Source: Actinomycetales bacterium
Lineage (GTDB): Bacteria; Actinomycetota; Actinomycetes; Actinomycetales; Dermatophilaceae
Length of the DNA stretch: 64,000 nt
NCBI GenBank assembly: GCA_016710385.1
Contig: JADJVX010000022.1
Coordinates: 1 to 64,000, forward strand
Direction of reading: 5' to 3'
Shown here: piece by piece, positions 30,667 to 39,343 of the stretch
How the letters are laid out: each line of letters starts with the position of its first letter
How positions within the stretch are numbered: position 1 is the stretch's first letter
Notes under the pieces: generated by a model
The model's input: the letters and a program-made list of their open reading frames with translations, nothing else
Database searches by the model: none
Told to the model about the DNA's origin: nothing
Program-made: the position numbers and the translations under genes

Positions 30667-32367
30667 TCAGAAGGCCCCGACCGAGTCGACCCGGAGCCGC
30701 TCCACCCCCGCCATGACGGCTCCGGTGAGCACGCTGAGGACGACGGAGGCCGCCAGCGCCATGCCGAAGTTCTCTGCGCCCGGGCGCCCGACGAGCTGGT
30801 AGATCACGACGGGCAGCGTAGGTCGGTCGGGCCGACTGAGAAAGCTCGTCGCGCCGAACTCGCCCAGCGACACGGCCAGCGCAAAGCCGATCGCCGCGAG
30901 CAACGGACGACGCACCACCGCGAGATCCACCACCCGCAGCACCTGCCACGGAGTCGCCCCGAGGGTCGCGGCGGCCTGGCGCTGCCGGTCGTCGATTGCC
31001 CGCAGCGCTGGAGCGATGGTGCGCACGACCAGCGGCAACGCGACCATGGCCTGGGCGATGGGCACCAGGGCCACTGAAGATCGCAGGTCCAGCGGCGGCC
31101 GGTCGAGCGTGATGAGGAAGCCGAACCCCACGGTGACGGCCGAGATGCCCAACGGCAGCATGAAGACCGCATCGAGCACGCTGAGCGTGGCCCGCCCGCG
31201 CACCGAGGGCGGGCGCCGCGACACGACGACGGACACGAGCAAGCCCAGGGCCACAGCCAGCAGCGCGGCGACGATTGCGACTCGCGCCGACATGGCCAGC
31301 GCGTTCCAGACTGTCGTCGTCAGCGCATTCGCTCGGGTCACCTCGCCCAGGGCCGTGTAGTTGGCCAGCGTCCACTCGCCGTCGCGGCGCAGCGAACCCA
31401 CGACGAGCGAGACGATCGGCCCGAGCAGAAAGGCGAGGGCAAGAGCAGCCACTGCCAAGGGCGCCGCAGCGGCGCGGGTCACCTTCCGGGGTTGCGGCGA
31501 GGCCGTTGCGCCGGAACGCGATTGGGTGGCCTCCGCGCGTTGCTGCAGGTATGCCGTGACCGCCAGCATCGCGGCGACCGCCCCGAACTGGACCACCGAC
31601 AGGACAGCGGCCGCCCGCAGGTCGAGCAGGGTCGTCGTGAGCAGGTAGATCTCGGTTTCGACCGTGCCGTAGCGCAACCCACCGAGGGTGAGGACCACCC
31701 CGAACGCCGTCGAACAGAAGAGAAAGACCACACTTGCGGCGGAGAGCACCGTGGGGGCCAAGGCCGGCCAGGTCACGGTGCGCCAGACCGTCCAGGGCGA
31801 CGCGCCGAGGGTGGCCGCGGCGTCCTCCGCGCGCCGATCGAGATGCTCCCAGGTGGCGCCGACGGTGCGCGTGACGACGGCGAGGTTGAAGAAGACGAAG
31901 GCGGCGAGGATCGCGGCCCAATGCCCGTCCAGGCCCAGCCACCCGAGGGGGCCGCCCGAGGCGAGCAGGGACCGGAACATCACCCCAACGACGACCGTCG
32001 GCATGACGAAGGGGATCGCCACGACCGCCCGCAGCACGCGGCGACCGGGCAGCGCCAGCCGGTAGAGGACATAGGCCACCGGCAGGCCGACCGCAGTGGT
32101 CACCACGGTCGCCACAGCCGAGGTCCACAGCGTGAACCACAGCACCCGGCCGGTGCGTGCCCGCCCGAAGACGTCGGCGAACCCCCCGAAATCGACGCCG
32201 CCGCTTTCGGTCACGAAGCCGCGGGTGAGCATCCCCGCGACCGGCAGCACGAAGAAGACCGCGAGGAAGGCCAACGGTAGGGCCGCTGCGGCAGCGAGCA
32301 CCCAGGGGCCGCCGCCCCCGGTCGCCCGCTGCCGCATCGAGGCCATGTCAAATCGAGGCCATGTCAA
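30667..32367 (-). CDS. thiP: Thiamine ABC transporter permease
   Basis: 566 residues, two fused BPD-type permease halves with about 12 membrane segments. The EAA-like cytoplasmic loops are in DAAATLGASPWTVWRTVTWP and AAATLGATPWQVLRVVDL. The ATG at 32367 is the furthest start. An ATG seven codons later (32346) is equally possible and both lie within 16-bp repeats (ATGTCAAATCG). It is 49 bases after thiB and one base before thiQ, so one transcript. Family knowledge: ThiP forms the membrane channel for the ThiB-delivered ligand. Confidence 0.88.
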   Translation of the reverse strand: MTWPRFDMASMRQRATGGGGPWVLAAAAALPLAFLAVFFVLPVAGMLTRGFVTESGGVDFGGFADVFGRARTGRVLWFTLWTSAVATVVTTAVGLPVAYVLYRLALPGRRVLRAVVAIPFVMPTVVVGVMFRSLLASGGPLGWLGLDGHWAAILAAFVFFNLAVVTRTVGATWEHLDRRAEDAAATLGASPWTVWRTVTWPALAPTVLSAASVVFLFCSTAFGVVLTLGGLRYGTVETEIYLLTTTLLDLRAAAVLSVVQFGAVAAMLAVTAYLQQRAEATQSRSGATASPQPRKVTRAAAAPLAVAALALAFLLGPIVSLVVGSLRRDGEWTLANYTALGEVTRANALTTTVWNALAMSARVAIVAALLAVALGLLVSVVVSRRPPSVRGRATLSVLDAVFMLPLGISAVTVGFGFLITLDRPPLDLRSSVALVPIAQAMVALPLVVRTIAPALRAIDDRQRQAAATLGATPWQVLRVVDLAVVRRPLLAAIGFALAVSLGEFGATSFLSRPDRPTLPVVIYQLVGRPGAENFGMALAASVVLSVLTGAVMAGVERLRVDSVGAF

Positions 32368-32405
32368 ATCGCCGTCATGTCAGATCGCGGCTCTCTCAGA
32401 TCGAG
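32342..32405. repeat. 16-bp repeats between thiB and thiP
   Basis: Four diverged units of about 16 bp (CCATGTCAAATCGAGG, CCATGTCAAATCGCCG, TCATGTCAGATCGCGG, CTCTCTCAGATCGAGG) span the gene junction and contribute alternative ATG starts for thiP. Confidence 0.75.
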
Positions 32406-32416
32406 GTCGGCTCAGC

Positions 32417-33652
32417 TCAGCGGGCGGCCAGGTCGGTCCAGTCGCGCAACCAGGAGTCCCGGTTGGCGTTGATCTGCTCGGGAGCCACGGTGAACGGCTT
32501 GGGCGCGACCTTGGCCCACTGCGCCCACAGCGCCGGCAGAGCGGCCTCGCCGGAGACGGGGAACATATACATCGCGTCCGGGATCGACTCCTGCACCGGC
32601 TTGCTGAGCAGGTAGGAGACCAGGGCCTTGGCACCCTCCGGGTTCTTGGCACCCGCGAGCACGCCGGCATACTCGACTTGCCGGAAGCAGGTGTCCAGCA
32701 GCGCCGCGGTGGTGGGCGCCGAGCCGCCCTTGGGGATGGTGAACGGCGGTGAGGACGCATAGGACAGCACGATCGGGCGCGAGCCCTTGCCCCCGGCCGT
32801 GAAGTCGACCTCGTAGGCGTCGGTCCAGCCCGAGGTGATCTTGGCGCCATTGGCCATGAGGGCCTTCCAGTAGTCCTTCCACCCCTCGCCCTTGGCGCCG
32901 ATTGTGGCCAGCAGGAAGGCAAATCCGGGGCTCGACGTGCTCGCGCCCGGGGTGACGAACAAGCCCCGGTATGCCGGTGTGAGCAGGTCCTCGAGGGTGG
33001 CCGGCGGGGCGACCTGGTGGCTGGTGAACCATGCGGTGTCGACGTTGACGCACACGTCGCCGAAGTCGACCGGGGTCAACAGGTCGGCACCGGCACCGGG
33101 CAGCGCGTAGCCGTCGGCGCCCTTGGGCAGCACCGGCCGGTAGGGGGCGAGGATGCCGGCGCTGACCGCCCGCCCGGCGAAGGCGTTGTCGATGCCGAAG
33201 ACGACGTCGCCCAGCGGGGAGTTCTTGGTGAGGACGAGTTTGTTGGTCAGCTCTCCCGCGTCGCCGCTCTTGACCAGGCTGACCTTGCACCCGGTCGCCG
33301 CGGTGAACGCCGCGAGCAGGTCGTCGCTGAGCGAGAACGAGTCGTGGGTCAGCAGGGTGACCGCGGTGTTGGCCGTGCACCGGTATGCCGTGGGGTCGGG
33401 TGCCGCACTCGACGCCGGTGCGGGAGCGCTGCCGCTCGCCCGGCTGGAGGAGCTGGTCTGGGTCGATGTCACCGAGCAGCCGGCGAGCGCAACGGTCAGC
33501 GCCGCGACAGCCAGCACGGCGCCGCCGGTGCGGCTGGCACTGCTGGTGCGGCTGGCACTGCTGGCGTAGCTGGCACTGCTGACGCGGCCGGCGCGGCTGG
33601 TGCGGATTCGGCTCGATGGGTTGGTCTGGGTGCTATGGGTGGTGCGGGACAT
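32417..33652 (-). CDS. thiB: Thiamine ABC transporter substrate-binding lipoprotein
   Basis: 411 residues. AGGAGG lies four bases before the ATG at 33652. A long Ser/Arg-rich N-terminus precedes the lipoprotein signal AVLAVAALTVALAGC, whose cysteine is near residue 59, unusually late. The mature protein follows ThiB closely: VTLLTHDSFSLSDDLLAAF, DVVFGIDNAFAGRAV, VDFGDVCVNVDTAWF, SSPGFAFLLATIG, GSRPIVLSYASSPPF, EYAGVLAGAKNPEGA, MYMFPVSGEAALP. First gene of the operon behind the TPP riboswitch. Several codon repeats (AGCCAGTGCCGCACC-like) encode the SxSRT linker. Confidence 0.9.
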   Translation of the reverse strand: MSRTTHSTQTNPSSRIRTSRAGRVSSASYASSASRTSSASRTGGAVLAVAALTVALAGCSVTSTQTSSSSRASGSAPAPASSAAPDPTAYRCTANTAVTLLTHDSFSLSDDLLAAFTAATGCKVSLVKSGDAGELTNKLVLTKNSPLGDVVFGIDNAFAGRAVSAGILAPYRPVLPKGADGYALPGAGADLLTPVDFGDVCVNVDTAWFTSHQVAPPATLEDLLTPAYRGLFVTPGASTSSPGFAFLLATIGAKGEGWKDYWKALMANGAKITSGWTDAYEVDFTAGGKGSRPIVLSYASSPPFTIPKGGSAPTTAALLDTCFRQVEYAGVLAGAKNPEGAKALVSYLLSKPVQESIPDAMYMFPVSGEAALPALWAQWAKVAPKPFTVAPEQINANRDSWLRDWTDLAAR

Positions 33653-33732
33653 GTGTCCTCCTATGGATGAGGAGGGGCCTGCTGCCGGCCGGCGCCGGTC
33701 GAGCCGGCGAGGCCGACAGTGGGCGAGAGTTC

Positions 33733-33815
33733 GACTTCCTTCGCCGGTGCTAACCGGAGCAGGTTCGAGGGTCTGCGGCGAACCGCACTCTCAGCGCTCG
33801 GGGCGCTCCCCTGTC
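33733..33815 (-). ncRNA. TPP riboswitch (THI element)
   Basis: On the minus strand: ACAGGGGAGC ... GCGCTGAGAGTGCG ... GACCCTCGAACCTG ... CCGGTTAGCACCGGCGAAGG, the conserved CUGAGA and ACC(C)UGAAC...GGnUnnUnCCnGCGnAGGnA blocks in the right order. It lies in the 5' leader about 80 bases before the thiB ribosome-binding site. By family, TPP binding shuts down expression of the downstream thiamine uptake operon. Confidence 0.9.
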
Positions 33816-33904
33816 GTGACGCCACGACTCTACCTCGCGGGCGTGGGGGCCGGTGTGCGAGAGTCGTCCTGTCCGGTGCGCGGGCGGGTCGCGAGGAGGT
33901 TGGC

Positions 33905-34189
33905 ATGGGTTCGATGGTGTGGAAGGTGCTCGGCACGGGTTCGGCCGTGATCGCGGCTGCGGTCGCCCAGAAGCTCGTGAGCAAGGGGTGGGAGATCTCG
34001 ACCGGCAAACCGGCGCCGGACGACCCGACGCACCCAGAGGACACCTCGTGGCAGGAGGCCGTGCTCTTCGCGGCCATCACCGGGCTGGTCGTGAGCGCCG
34101 CCCGGGTCGCCGCCCAGCGCAAGGCCGCGCAGTACTACGCCCAGTCGGCGGGGCACCTGCCCGCCGCGCTGCAGAAGGCCACCGACTGA
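33905..34189 (+). CDS. DUF4235 small membrane protein
   Basis: 94 residues from the ATG at 33905 (MGSMVWKVLGTGSAVIAAAV). It has two hydrophobic segments, one at the N-terminus and one in EAVLFAAITGLVVSAARVAA, with the family's TGKPAPDDP between them. DUF4235 proteins are short actinobacterial membrane proteins of unknown function. It is divergent from the thiamine operon and followed at once by an inverted pair of GTATGCCGT motifs. Confidence 0.8.
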   Translation: MGSMVWKVLGTGSAVIAAAVAQKLVSKGWEISTGKPAPDDPTHPEDTSWQEAVLFAAITGLVVSAARVAAQRKAAQYYAQSAGHLPAALQKATD

Positions 34190-34192
34190 CCC

Positions 34193-34226
34193 GTATGCCG
34201 TAGCGCACCCCCGCCCGACGGCATAC
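34193..34226. terminator. Inverted pair of the GTATGCCGT motif after the DUF4235 gene
   Basis: GTATGCCGT at 34193-34201 and ACGGCATAC at 34218-34226 can form a 9-bp stem with a 16-base loop, four bases after the stop codon. There is no T-tract. Placement between two convergent genes suits a terminator, as paired uptake sequences do in other bacteria. Confidence 0.45.
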
Positions 34227-34281
34227 CGGCCACTGCGGCACCCGCCGGAGGTCGGGCCCGGGCGCTGGCCGTCGCCGATCC

Positions 34282-35640
34282 TCAGTGGGGGGTGCGCAGC
34301 CCCGAGGACTGCAGCGGCTGACCACGGAACGCAAGCAGCGCCCGGCGCATCAGCTGGCCGGGATGGCCGAGCGCGTGATGGCCGTCGCGGACGATGACCC
34401 GCCCGCCGACGACGACCGTGCCGATATCGCTGGCCGTAGCGCTGTAGAGCAACTCCCCGGACTTGCTGCCGACGGTGCGCGCCGATGACGAGTCGATGGT
34501 GACGAAGTCAGCCAGCCGCCCGGGGGCGATCATGCCGCCGCCGTACCAACCTAGGCTCTGATATCCCGCCAGCGTGCCGCAGTTGACCAACTCGGTATTG
34601 GTCAGCCGGCCGCGCTCACCGGAGTCGACCCGCTCGTGGTATTCGATCTCGCGCAACTCGACGAACGGGTCGATCGACGTGTGACTGTCCGACCCGATAC
34701 CCACCGGCACACCTGCGTCGAGCAGCTTGCGGATCGGGCCGAGCGGCTCGGCCATGTCGCGCTCCGACGTCGGGCAGACGACGACCTGACACTCGGTGTC
34801 GCCGAGCAGCGCAATATCGTTCTCGGACAAGTGAGCTGCGTGGACGGCCGTCAATTCCGTGCCGAGAGCGCCGATTTCGGCAAGCAGTTCGGTGGGCGTG
34901 CGGCCGTAGTACATCTGGCAGGCGAGGTTTTCGGCGTGCTGCTCGGAGACATAGACATGCAGCGGCTGCTCGGTCGCCACCTGGGCGATGAGGGCGGCGT
35001 CCTCGCGAGGGACGGTCTTGACCGAGTGGATGGCAGCGCCCCGACGGAGCATCTCGTTCTGCTCGATGCGTTCCATGCGCTGCAACCAGGCGTTGACCGA
35101 CCCGTCGACGAAACGCTCCTGCACCTGGTTGAGCGGCACGTGCCCATCGGAGGTCAACCCGCCATGGCGGTAGTAGCCGTCCAACAGGGTGAGCCGGATG
35201 CCGACCTCCTGCGCGGCCTGGATCACGGCGTGCCCCATGGCATTGGGGTCGGCATAGGGCCGGCCACCGGGGGCGTGGTGCAGATAGTGATACTCCCCGA
35301 CGAGCGTGAATCCGGCCAGCACCATCTCCAGCAGGGTCGCCCGCGCCAGGTCAAGGTAGAGGTCGGGGGTCATCCGGTCGGCGGCGGCATACATCCGCGC
35401 CCACCATGCCGGGCCATGCCCTGCGACGGAGTGCGTGCGCCCCCGCAAGCTGCGCTGGAAGATGTGGCTGTGGGCGTTGGCGAAGCCGGGGTAGGCCACG
35501 CCGGGCAGTCGCTCGTCATCGGGCCGACACGGGGTGCGGGTCTCGATGCTGACGAAGCGGCCGTCACCCACGACGAAACGCACGCCGCCGCGAGCCAGGC
35601 CGCTGGGCAGCCAGGCGTGTTCGACCCAGAACGACCCCAC
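34282..35640 (-). CDS. hutF: Formimidoylglutamate deiminase
   Basis: 452 residues, amidohydrolase superfamily. Metal ligands are in GFANAHSHIFQRSLRGR; HutF-type sequence follows in YVSEQHAENLACQMYYGRTP, TAVHAAHLSENDIALLGDTE and VPVGIGSDSHTSIDPFVELR (the metal-binding Asp region). HutF deiminates N-formimidoyl-L-glutamate to N-formyl-L-glutamate in the five-step histidine degradation route. No other hut gene is in the window. Convergent with DUF4235 and divergent from ybaK. Confidence 0.88.
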   Translation of the reverse strand: MGSFWVEHAWLPSGLARGGVRFVVGDGRFVSIETRTPCRPDDERLPGVAYPGFANAHSHIFQRSLRGRTHSVAGHGPAWWARMYAAADRMTPDLYLDLARATLLEMVLAGFTLVGEYHYLHHAPGGRPYADPNAMGHAVIQAAQEVGIRLTLLDGYYRHGGLTSDGHVPLNQVQERFVDGSVNAWLQRMERIEQNEMLRRGAAIHSVKTVPREDAALIAQVATEQPLHVYVSEQHAENLACQMYYGRTPTELLAEIGALGTELTAVHAAHLSENDIALLGDTECQVVVCPTSERDMAEPLGPIRKLLDAGVPVGIGSDSHTSIDPFVELREIEYHERVDSGERGRLTNTELVNCGTLAGYQSLGWYGGGMIAPGRLADFVTIDSSSARTVGSKSGELLYSATASDIGTVVVGGRVIVRDGHHALGHPGQLMRRALLAFRGQPLQSSGLRTPH

Positions 35641-35804
35641 GAGACTCCCTCGAGTCGACGATGACCAGCGAGCTCATCCTGACACCCCGGGTTGACCTTT
35701 GGGTGGCGAAATCGTTTGCAGCTGCTGTGCGTCCGGGTCGGAGCGGTCATCTGGGGGGTTCCGGCCCCCCACAGGAAGGTGGCCGCACGGCATACCCTGG
35801 CCGG

Positions 35805-36287
35805 GTGAGCGAGACAGAGACACGCGCGCTGGCGGCACTGGACGCGCTGGGAGTCGCGTATGCCGTGACGCGCCACGGTCGGGTCGGGTCGCTCGCCGAA
35901 GCTGCGGCGCTGCGTGGGGTCGAGCCGGGCGACATCGTCAAGACCCTCGTGGTGCGGCGGGCGGAGGACGACTACCTCTTCGTGCTGGTGCCGGGCGACC
36001 GGGAGTTCTCGTGGCCGAAGCTGCGCGCGCTGCTGGGCACGTCGCGGCTGTCGATGCCCGACGCGGCCGGCGCGTATGCCGTGACGGGTTACGAACGCGG
36101 GACGATCACGCCGTTCGGTGCGCAGGTCGCGTGGCCCGTGGTGGTCGACGCCTCACTGGCCGCCGTGCCCGGGCGGCGGGTGTCGATGGGCTCCGGGGCG
36201 CAGGGGGTCGCGGTGACGCTGTCGGCGCAGGAGATGATCGCCGCGCTCGGGGCGCAGGTCGCCGACGTCGCCGACTCGCCGGGGTGA
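35805..36287 (+). CDS. YbaK/EbsC-type aminoacyl-tRNA deacylase
   Basis: 160 residues from the GTG at 35805. The YbaK fold is evident: ALDALGVAYAVTRHGR, VEPGDIVKTLVVRRAEDDYL, FVLVPGDREFSWPKLRALLG, GTITPFGAQVAWPVVVD and MGSGAQGVAVTLSAQEMIAAL. Members remove mischarged amino acids from tRNA (for example Cys-tRNA-Pro). Which tRNA applies here cannot be read from sequence. The gene contains the GTATGCCGT motif twice, both times as Tyr-Ala-Val. An in-frame ATG 144 bases upstream exists but lies before family homology. Confidence 0.85.
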   Translation: MSETETRALAALDALGVAYAVTRHGRVGSLAEAAALRGVEPGDIVKTLVVRRAEDDYLFVLVPGDREFSWPKLRALLGTSRLSMPDAAGAYAVTGYERGTITPFGAQVAWPVVVDASLAAVPGRRVSMGSGAQGVAVTLSAQEMIAALGAQVADVADSPG

Positions 36288-36340
36288 CTCTCGACCCGGC
36301 GGCTGGGTTGGCGCCAAGTCGGTGCTCAGCCGGCGCGCTG

Positions 36341-36892
36341 TCAGCCCTCGTCGACGGGCGTAGGGCGACCGGGATCGCGGGCGAGGCGCGCAGCATGAGC
36401 CGCCGCCGACTCGAGGACGCAGAAGTGGTTGCCTTCAGGATCGGCGAGGACCACCCAACCCTCGTCTCCGACCTGGCCGACGTCGGCAAGCGTGGCCCCG
36501 AGTGTGACGGCGCGCGCCACTGCGCGGTGTTGGTCGTCCGGACGCAGGTCGAGATGGATGCGGGCAGTGTGGATGGGGGCCGCGTGGATGCGGTCGGCGT
36601 GGCTGCGGTCGGCGTGGGATCGGTCGGCGTGGGATCGGTCAGCGTGGAATCCGCCGACGTCGTGCGCGGGGTCGGCGGGAGGCTGAGCCCCGGCTGTCGC
36701 CGCCGGGTGCGAACTCGGCTGGACAAGGATCGCCGGGCCGTGACCCGCGGGATCGGCCAGGTGCGCGGAGTCGGAATGGTTGGGAACCACGACATAGCCG
36801 AGCAGATCGCGCCAGAACCGAGCCACCCGAGGGACGTTCTGCGCCTTGATGGTGATCGTGGCGACGGTCACCCGGGGCTCAGGCGCGGTCAT
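36341..36892 (-). CDS. VOC-superfamily (glyoxalase-like) protein with an internal tandem repeat
   Basis: 183 residues. betaalpha-beta-beta-beta units are at ITIKAQNVPRVARFWRDLLG and at GWVVLADPEGNHFCVLE, where the final Glu is the usual metal or active-site position. Between them is HADRS repeated four times (positions 36590-36650, a 15-bp unit), a linker not typical of the family. The substrate is unknown; such single-copy actinobacterial VOC proteins are often annotated as resistance or lyase enzymes without proof. Its start overlaps the next gene by four bases, forming a pair. Confidence 0.8.
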   Translation of the reverse strand: MTAPEPRVTVATITIKAQNVPRVARFWRDLLGYVVVPNHSDSAHLADPAGHGPAILVQPSSHPAATAGAQPPADPAHDVGGFHADRSHADRSHADRSHADRIHAAPIHTARIHLDLRPDDQHRAVARAVTLGATLADVGQVGDEGWVVLADPEGNHFCVLESAAAHAARLARDPGRPTPVDEG

Positions 36893-37413
36893 CGCAGGGC
36901 GGACATAAGGGCGTTGAGGATGGCCTGCGCCTCGGCAACCGGCTTGGGGAGGGTGGCGGCCCCGGCAATTGTGATGGTCTTGCCTGCGGCGACGATCACG
37001 TAGGTGGTGCGGTCGATGCCGTGGTTATGCCCGTATTGATTTGCTGCAGAAGCGAATTCGCGCGTGGCGATGAGCCGGGTTAGGTCGGCCACCTGCGTCG
37101 CCGTGGCCGTGCCTCGCGCCTCGGAGCCGGGGCGGAGCTCGAGTGCCGTGGCACCGTCGGCGCAGACGGTGAGGGTGTCTCGCACGCCCGCGAAACCGCC
37201 CTCGGCGCGATAGATCGCCACGACCCGCGGGGCATCGTCGGCGGGGTCGCCCGCGACTGGTTTCTCCGTCGCTGCCGGTCCAGTCCTCGCGGCACCTTCG
37301 GCGCTCTCGGCACCCTCGCCGGCGCGGGCCTTGCCAATGTCTCCGGTCGCGCCACCAGTCGCCGCAGCCATGAGGCTGCCCAAATTCGCGGGTGTCAGCT
37401 TCGATGTGGTCAT
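36889..37413 (-). CDS. Hypothetical protein
   Basis: 174 residues from the ATG at 37413 (MTTSKLTPANLGSLMAAATG). The frame is open further upstream to 37581 with in-frame ATGs, so the start is uncertain. The C-terminal half (VVAIYRAEGGFAGVRDTLTV, LTRLIATREFASAANQYG, DRTTYVIVAAGKTITIAG) resembles the small emfourin-type peptidase-inhibitor pattern, which I offer as a weak suggestion. The N-terminal half is low-complexity Ala/Gly/Glu. It overlaps the VOC gene, so the two are co-transcribed. Confidence 0.6.
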   Translation of the reverse strand: MTTSKLTPANLGSLMAAATGGATGDIGKARAGEGAESAEGAARTGPAATEKPVAGDPADDAPRVVAIYRAEGGFAGVRDTLTVCADGATALELRPGSEARGTATATQVADLTRLIATREFASAANQYGHNHGIDRTTYVIVAAGKTITIAGAATLPKPVAEAQAILNALMSALR

Positions 37414-37673
37414 GCCCAGCCTCGCAGTCGGGGTTGCCTGGTCCAGGGTCGCGGTCGTGCCATTGCACAGGGCGCGCGAGGCCGACGATTGGCAGATCGG
37501 CGGTCGCGCCCCGCACCTCAGCATCATCGCGGCATCGGGCTCCTGACGCACCCCGAGCCCGGCTCTCCAGCACCCCCGCACCCCTCACCTCTCGCCCCTC
37601 GCCCCGCACCCCGCCGACACCCCGGCGCACCCGCAAAACCCTCCGACTCGCAGAGAAGCCCGCGTCGGCCACC

Positions 37674-38022
37674 CCGCACTGACACGTTGTGCTGCTTCCC
37701 GACGCCCGAACCAACCACACGCGTCAGTGCGGCCCTCACGTCGCTCCGAGGACTCAAACGACGACGATGACAAGAGATCAGAGCCTGCCGACCACCCACG
37801 GCATACCCGCCTCCGCCCCCGCACTGACACGTTGTGCTGCTTCCCGACGCCCGAACCAACCACACGCGTCAGTGCGGTCCTCACGTCGGTCCGAGGACTC
37901 AAACGACGACGATGACAAGAGGTCAGAGCCTGCCGACACCCCACGGCATACCCGCCTCCACCCCCGCACTGACACGTTGTGCTGCTTCCCGACGCCCGAA
38001 CCAACCACACGCGTCAGTGCGG
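37674..38022. repeat. Three hairpin units in a 145-bp tandem repeat
   Basis: Hairpins at 37674-37732, 37819-37877 and 37964-38022 are identical except for rare bases. Each begins CCGCACTGACACGT and ends ACGCGTCAGTGCGG (14-bp stem, one mismatch). The 86-bp spacers are also conserved and each carries one ACGGCATAC motif. The spacing is exactly 145 bp. There is no CRISPR-like unique spacer. This fills most of the 743-bp gap before the DUF559 gene. A diverged relative is at 39141-39209. Confidence 0.9.
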
Positions 38023-38089
38023 CCCGGCGCCGGCTGGGTGAGCGGCACGAGGAAACCCTCGACTCCTCCACGAGCAGGACCGCTATGGT

Positions 38090-38118
38090 TGTGGATAACT
38101 CAACCACTCTGTGGATAA
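38090..38118. promoter_or_regulatory. Two DnaA-box-like TGTGGATAA sites
   Basis: TGTGGATAA (complement TTATCCACA, the consensus DnaA box) occurs at 38090-38098 and 38110-38118, 20 bp apart in the same orientation, 39 bases before the DUF559 start. There is no AT-rich unwinding element nearby. They may titrate DnaA or control this gene. Confidence 0.55.
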
Positions 38119-38156
38119 CGACTGGATCCCGCACCTCAGCGCGCCACCATGAGCTC

Positions 38157-39083
38157 ATGCCCACTCCGCTGCGTCCGCTCCCTGGGTCGCTGGAGGGCCG
38201 GCCGTTTGCCGTCTCAGCCGCTGTGCAGGCAGGTGTTGGTCGGGCGCGCCTTCGTCACGAGCGTCTCGTCCGGCCGGCCCATGGCTTGCGGACACCCACC
38301 CCTCCGCGCACCCTCGCCCAAGCGACGGCCGCCTTGGCTCTCGTGCTCCCGCAGCCCTGGGCGTGGAGTCACCTGACCGCGGCAGAGCTGCACGGCCTCC
38401 CGGTCCGGCATCCGTGGCAACCGGGCGACCGACTGGTGGTCACGCGCCCCACCCACGCTGGCCCAGTGCGTCGTCCGGAGATCCACGGTCGGCTCGGCAT
38501 GGAGCGACGGGCTCTCACCCTGGTTGGAGGTATGCCTGTCGTCAGCCCCTACGCCACGTGGCGCGACCTCGTCGAAACGCTCCCTCGCGATGACGCGGTC
38601 GTCATGGGCGACGCTCTGGCCGCTTGGCCGCACACCGCCGAGGAGGACCAGCTCGGCCTCACATCACTGGTCCGTCTCGAGGCTGAAGTCCTCAACCGCA
38701 CCCACAACCACGGTGGGCCAGCAGCTCAGCGCGCCTTTGCGTTGGTGCGGGCCGGGAGCCGTTCGCCCATGGAGACTCGCGCCCGATTGGTCTTTGCCGA
38801 TGCCGGGCTGCCCGAACCTGAGCTCAACGCCGCGATCTTCGACGAGGGCCAATGGGTGGCCATGGTCGACTTCCTCTGGCGGGGGCAACGGGTCATCGTG
38901 GAATACCAGGGTGACCACCATCGCTCCAGCCGGTCTCAGTGGATGGCCGATGTCGACCGGATGGAGATGCTCCGCGACCTGGGGTGGCTGGTCATCCCGA
39001 TGACGGCGCGCCACGTCTCACACCTGGACGCCAAGGGCGCGTTCCTGGCTCGCCTGCGCGGCGAACTGCTGCGCCGAGCCTGA
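38157..39083 (+). CDS. DUF559-type endonuclease-domain protein
   Basis: 308 residues. The N-terminal two thirds resemble the AbiEi-like module common in actinobacteria (SHLTAAELHGLPVRHPW, GMERRALTLVGGMPVVSPYATWRDLV). The C-terminus is a Vsr/PD-(D/E)xK-like nuclease: MVDFLWRGQRVIVEYQGDHH gives D...ExQ, followed by SQWMADVDRMEMLRDLGWLV. No DNA target is known for this family. The gene is bracketed by hairpin repeats on both sides and preceded by two DnaA-box-like sequences. Confidence 0.8.
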   Translation: MPTPLRPLPGSLEGRPFAVSAAVQAGVGRARLRHERLVRPAHGLRTPTPPRTLAQATAALALVLPQPWAWSHLTAAELHGLPVRHPWQPGDRLVVTRPTHAGPVRRPEIHGRLGMERRALTLVGGMPVVSPYATWRDLVETLPRDDAVVMGDALAAWPHTAEEDQLGLTSLVRLEAEVLNRTHNHGGPAAQRAFALVRAGSRSPMETRARLVFADAGLPEPELNAAIFDEGQWVAMVDFLWRGQRVIVEYQGDHHRSSRSQWMADVDRMEMLRDLGWLVIPMTARHVSHLDAKGAFLARLRGELLRRA

Positions 39084-39140
39084 GCACCGGCGAGCATATG
39101 CGACAAACCAGGCTCACTGAACCCACGCGACGGCAGCCGG

Positions 39141-39209
39141 CCGACCCAAGCTGACACATATGGCTGGTTGACCTCGACCCAAGCAGCCAAACGCGTCAGT
39201 CTGGGTCGG
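39141..39209. repeat. Long imperfect hairpin downstream of the DUF559 gene
   Basis: Arms 39141-39166 (CCGACCCAAGCTGACACATA TGGCTG) and 39184-39209 pair over 26 bp with about five mismatches and a 17-base loop. The CTGACAC...GCGTCAG ends are shared with the three upstream hairpins, so all belong to one repeat family. Confidence 0.75.
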
Positions 39210-39343
39210 AGGCACCCTCCGAAGCCGCATCCAGGACGCAGCAGGGAGGAATGGAACGCACGAAGCCGCACCCGCGAAACAGCACGCGGGAAACAGCCCG
39301 CGCGAAACGACCCGCGACAACGGTCGCCGCGGGGAGCAAAGCG

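Noticed and set aside
37674..38022. CRISPR array
   Set aside because: Both the hairpins and the spacers between them are repeated, the period is 145 bp and no cas gene is near. It is a tandem duplication.
38090..38118. Chromosomal replication origin
   Set aside because: Only two DnaA-like boxes, no AT-rich unwinding region and none of dnaA, dnaN or gyrB nearby.
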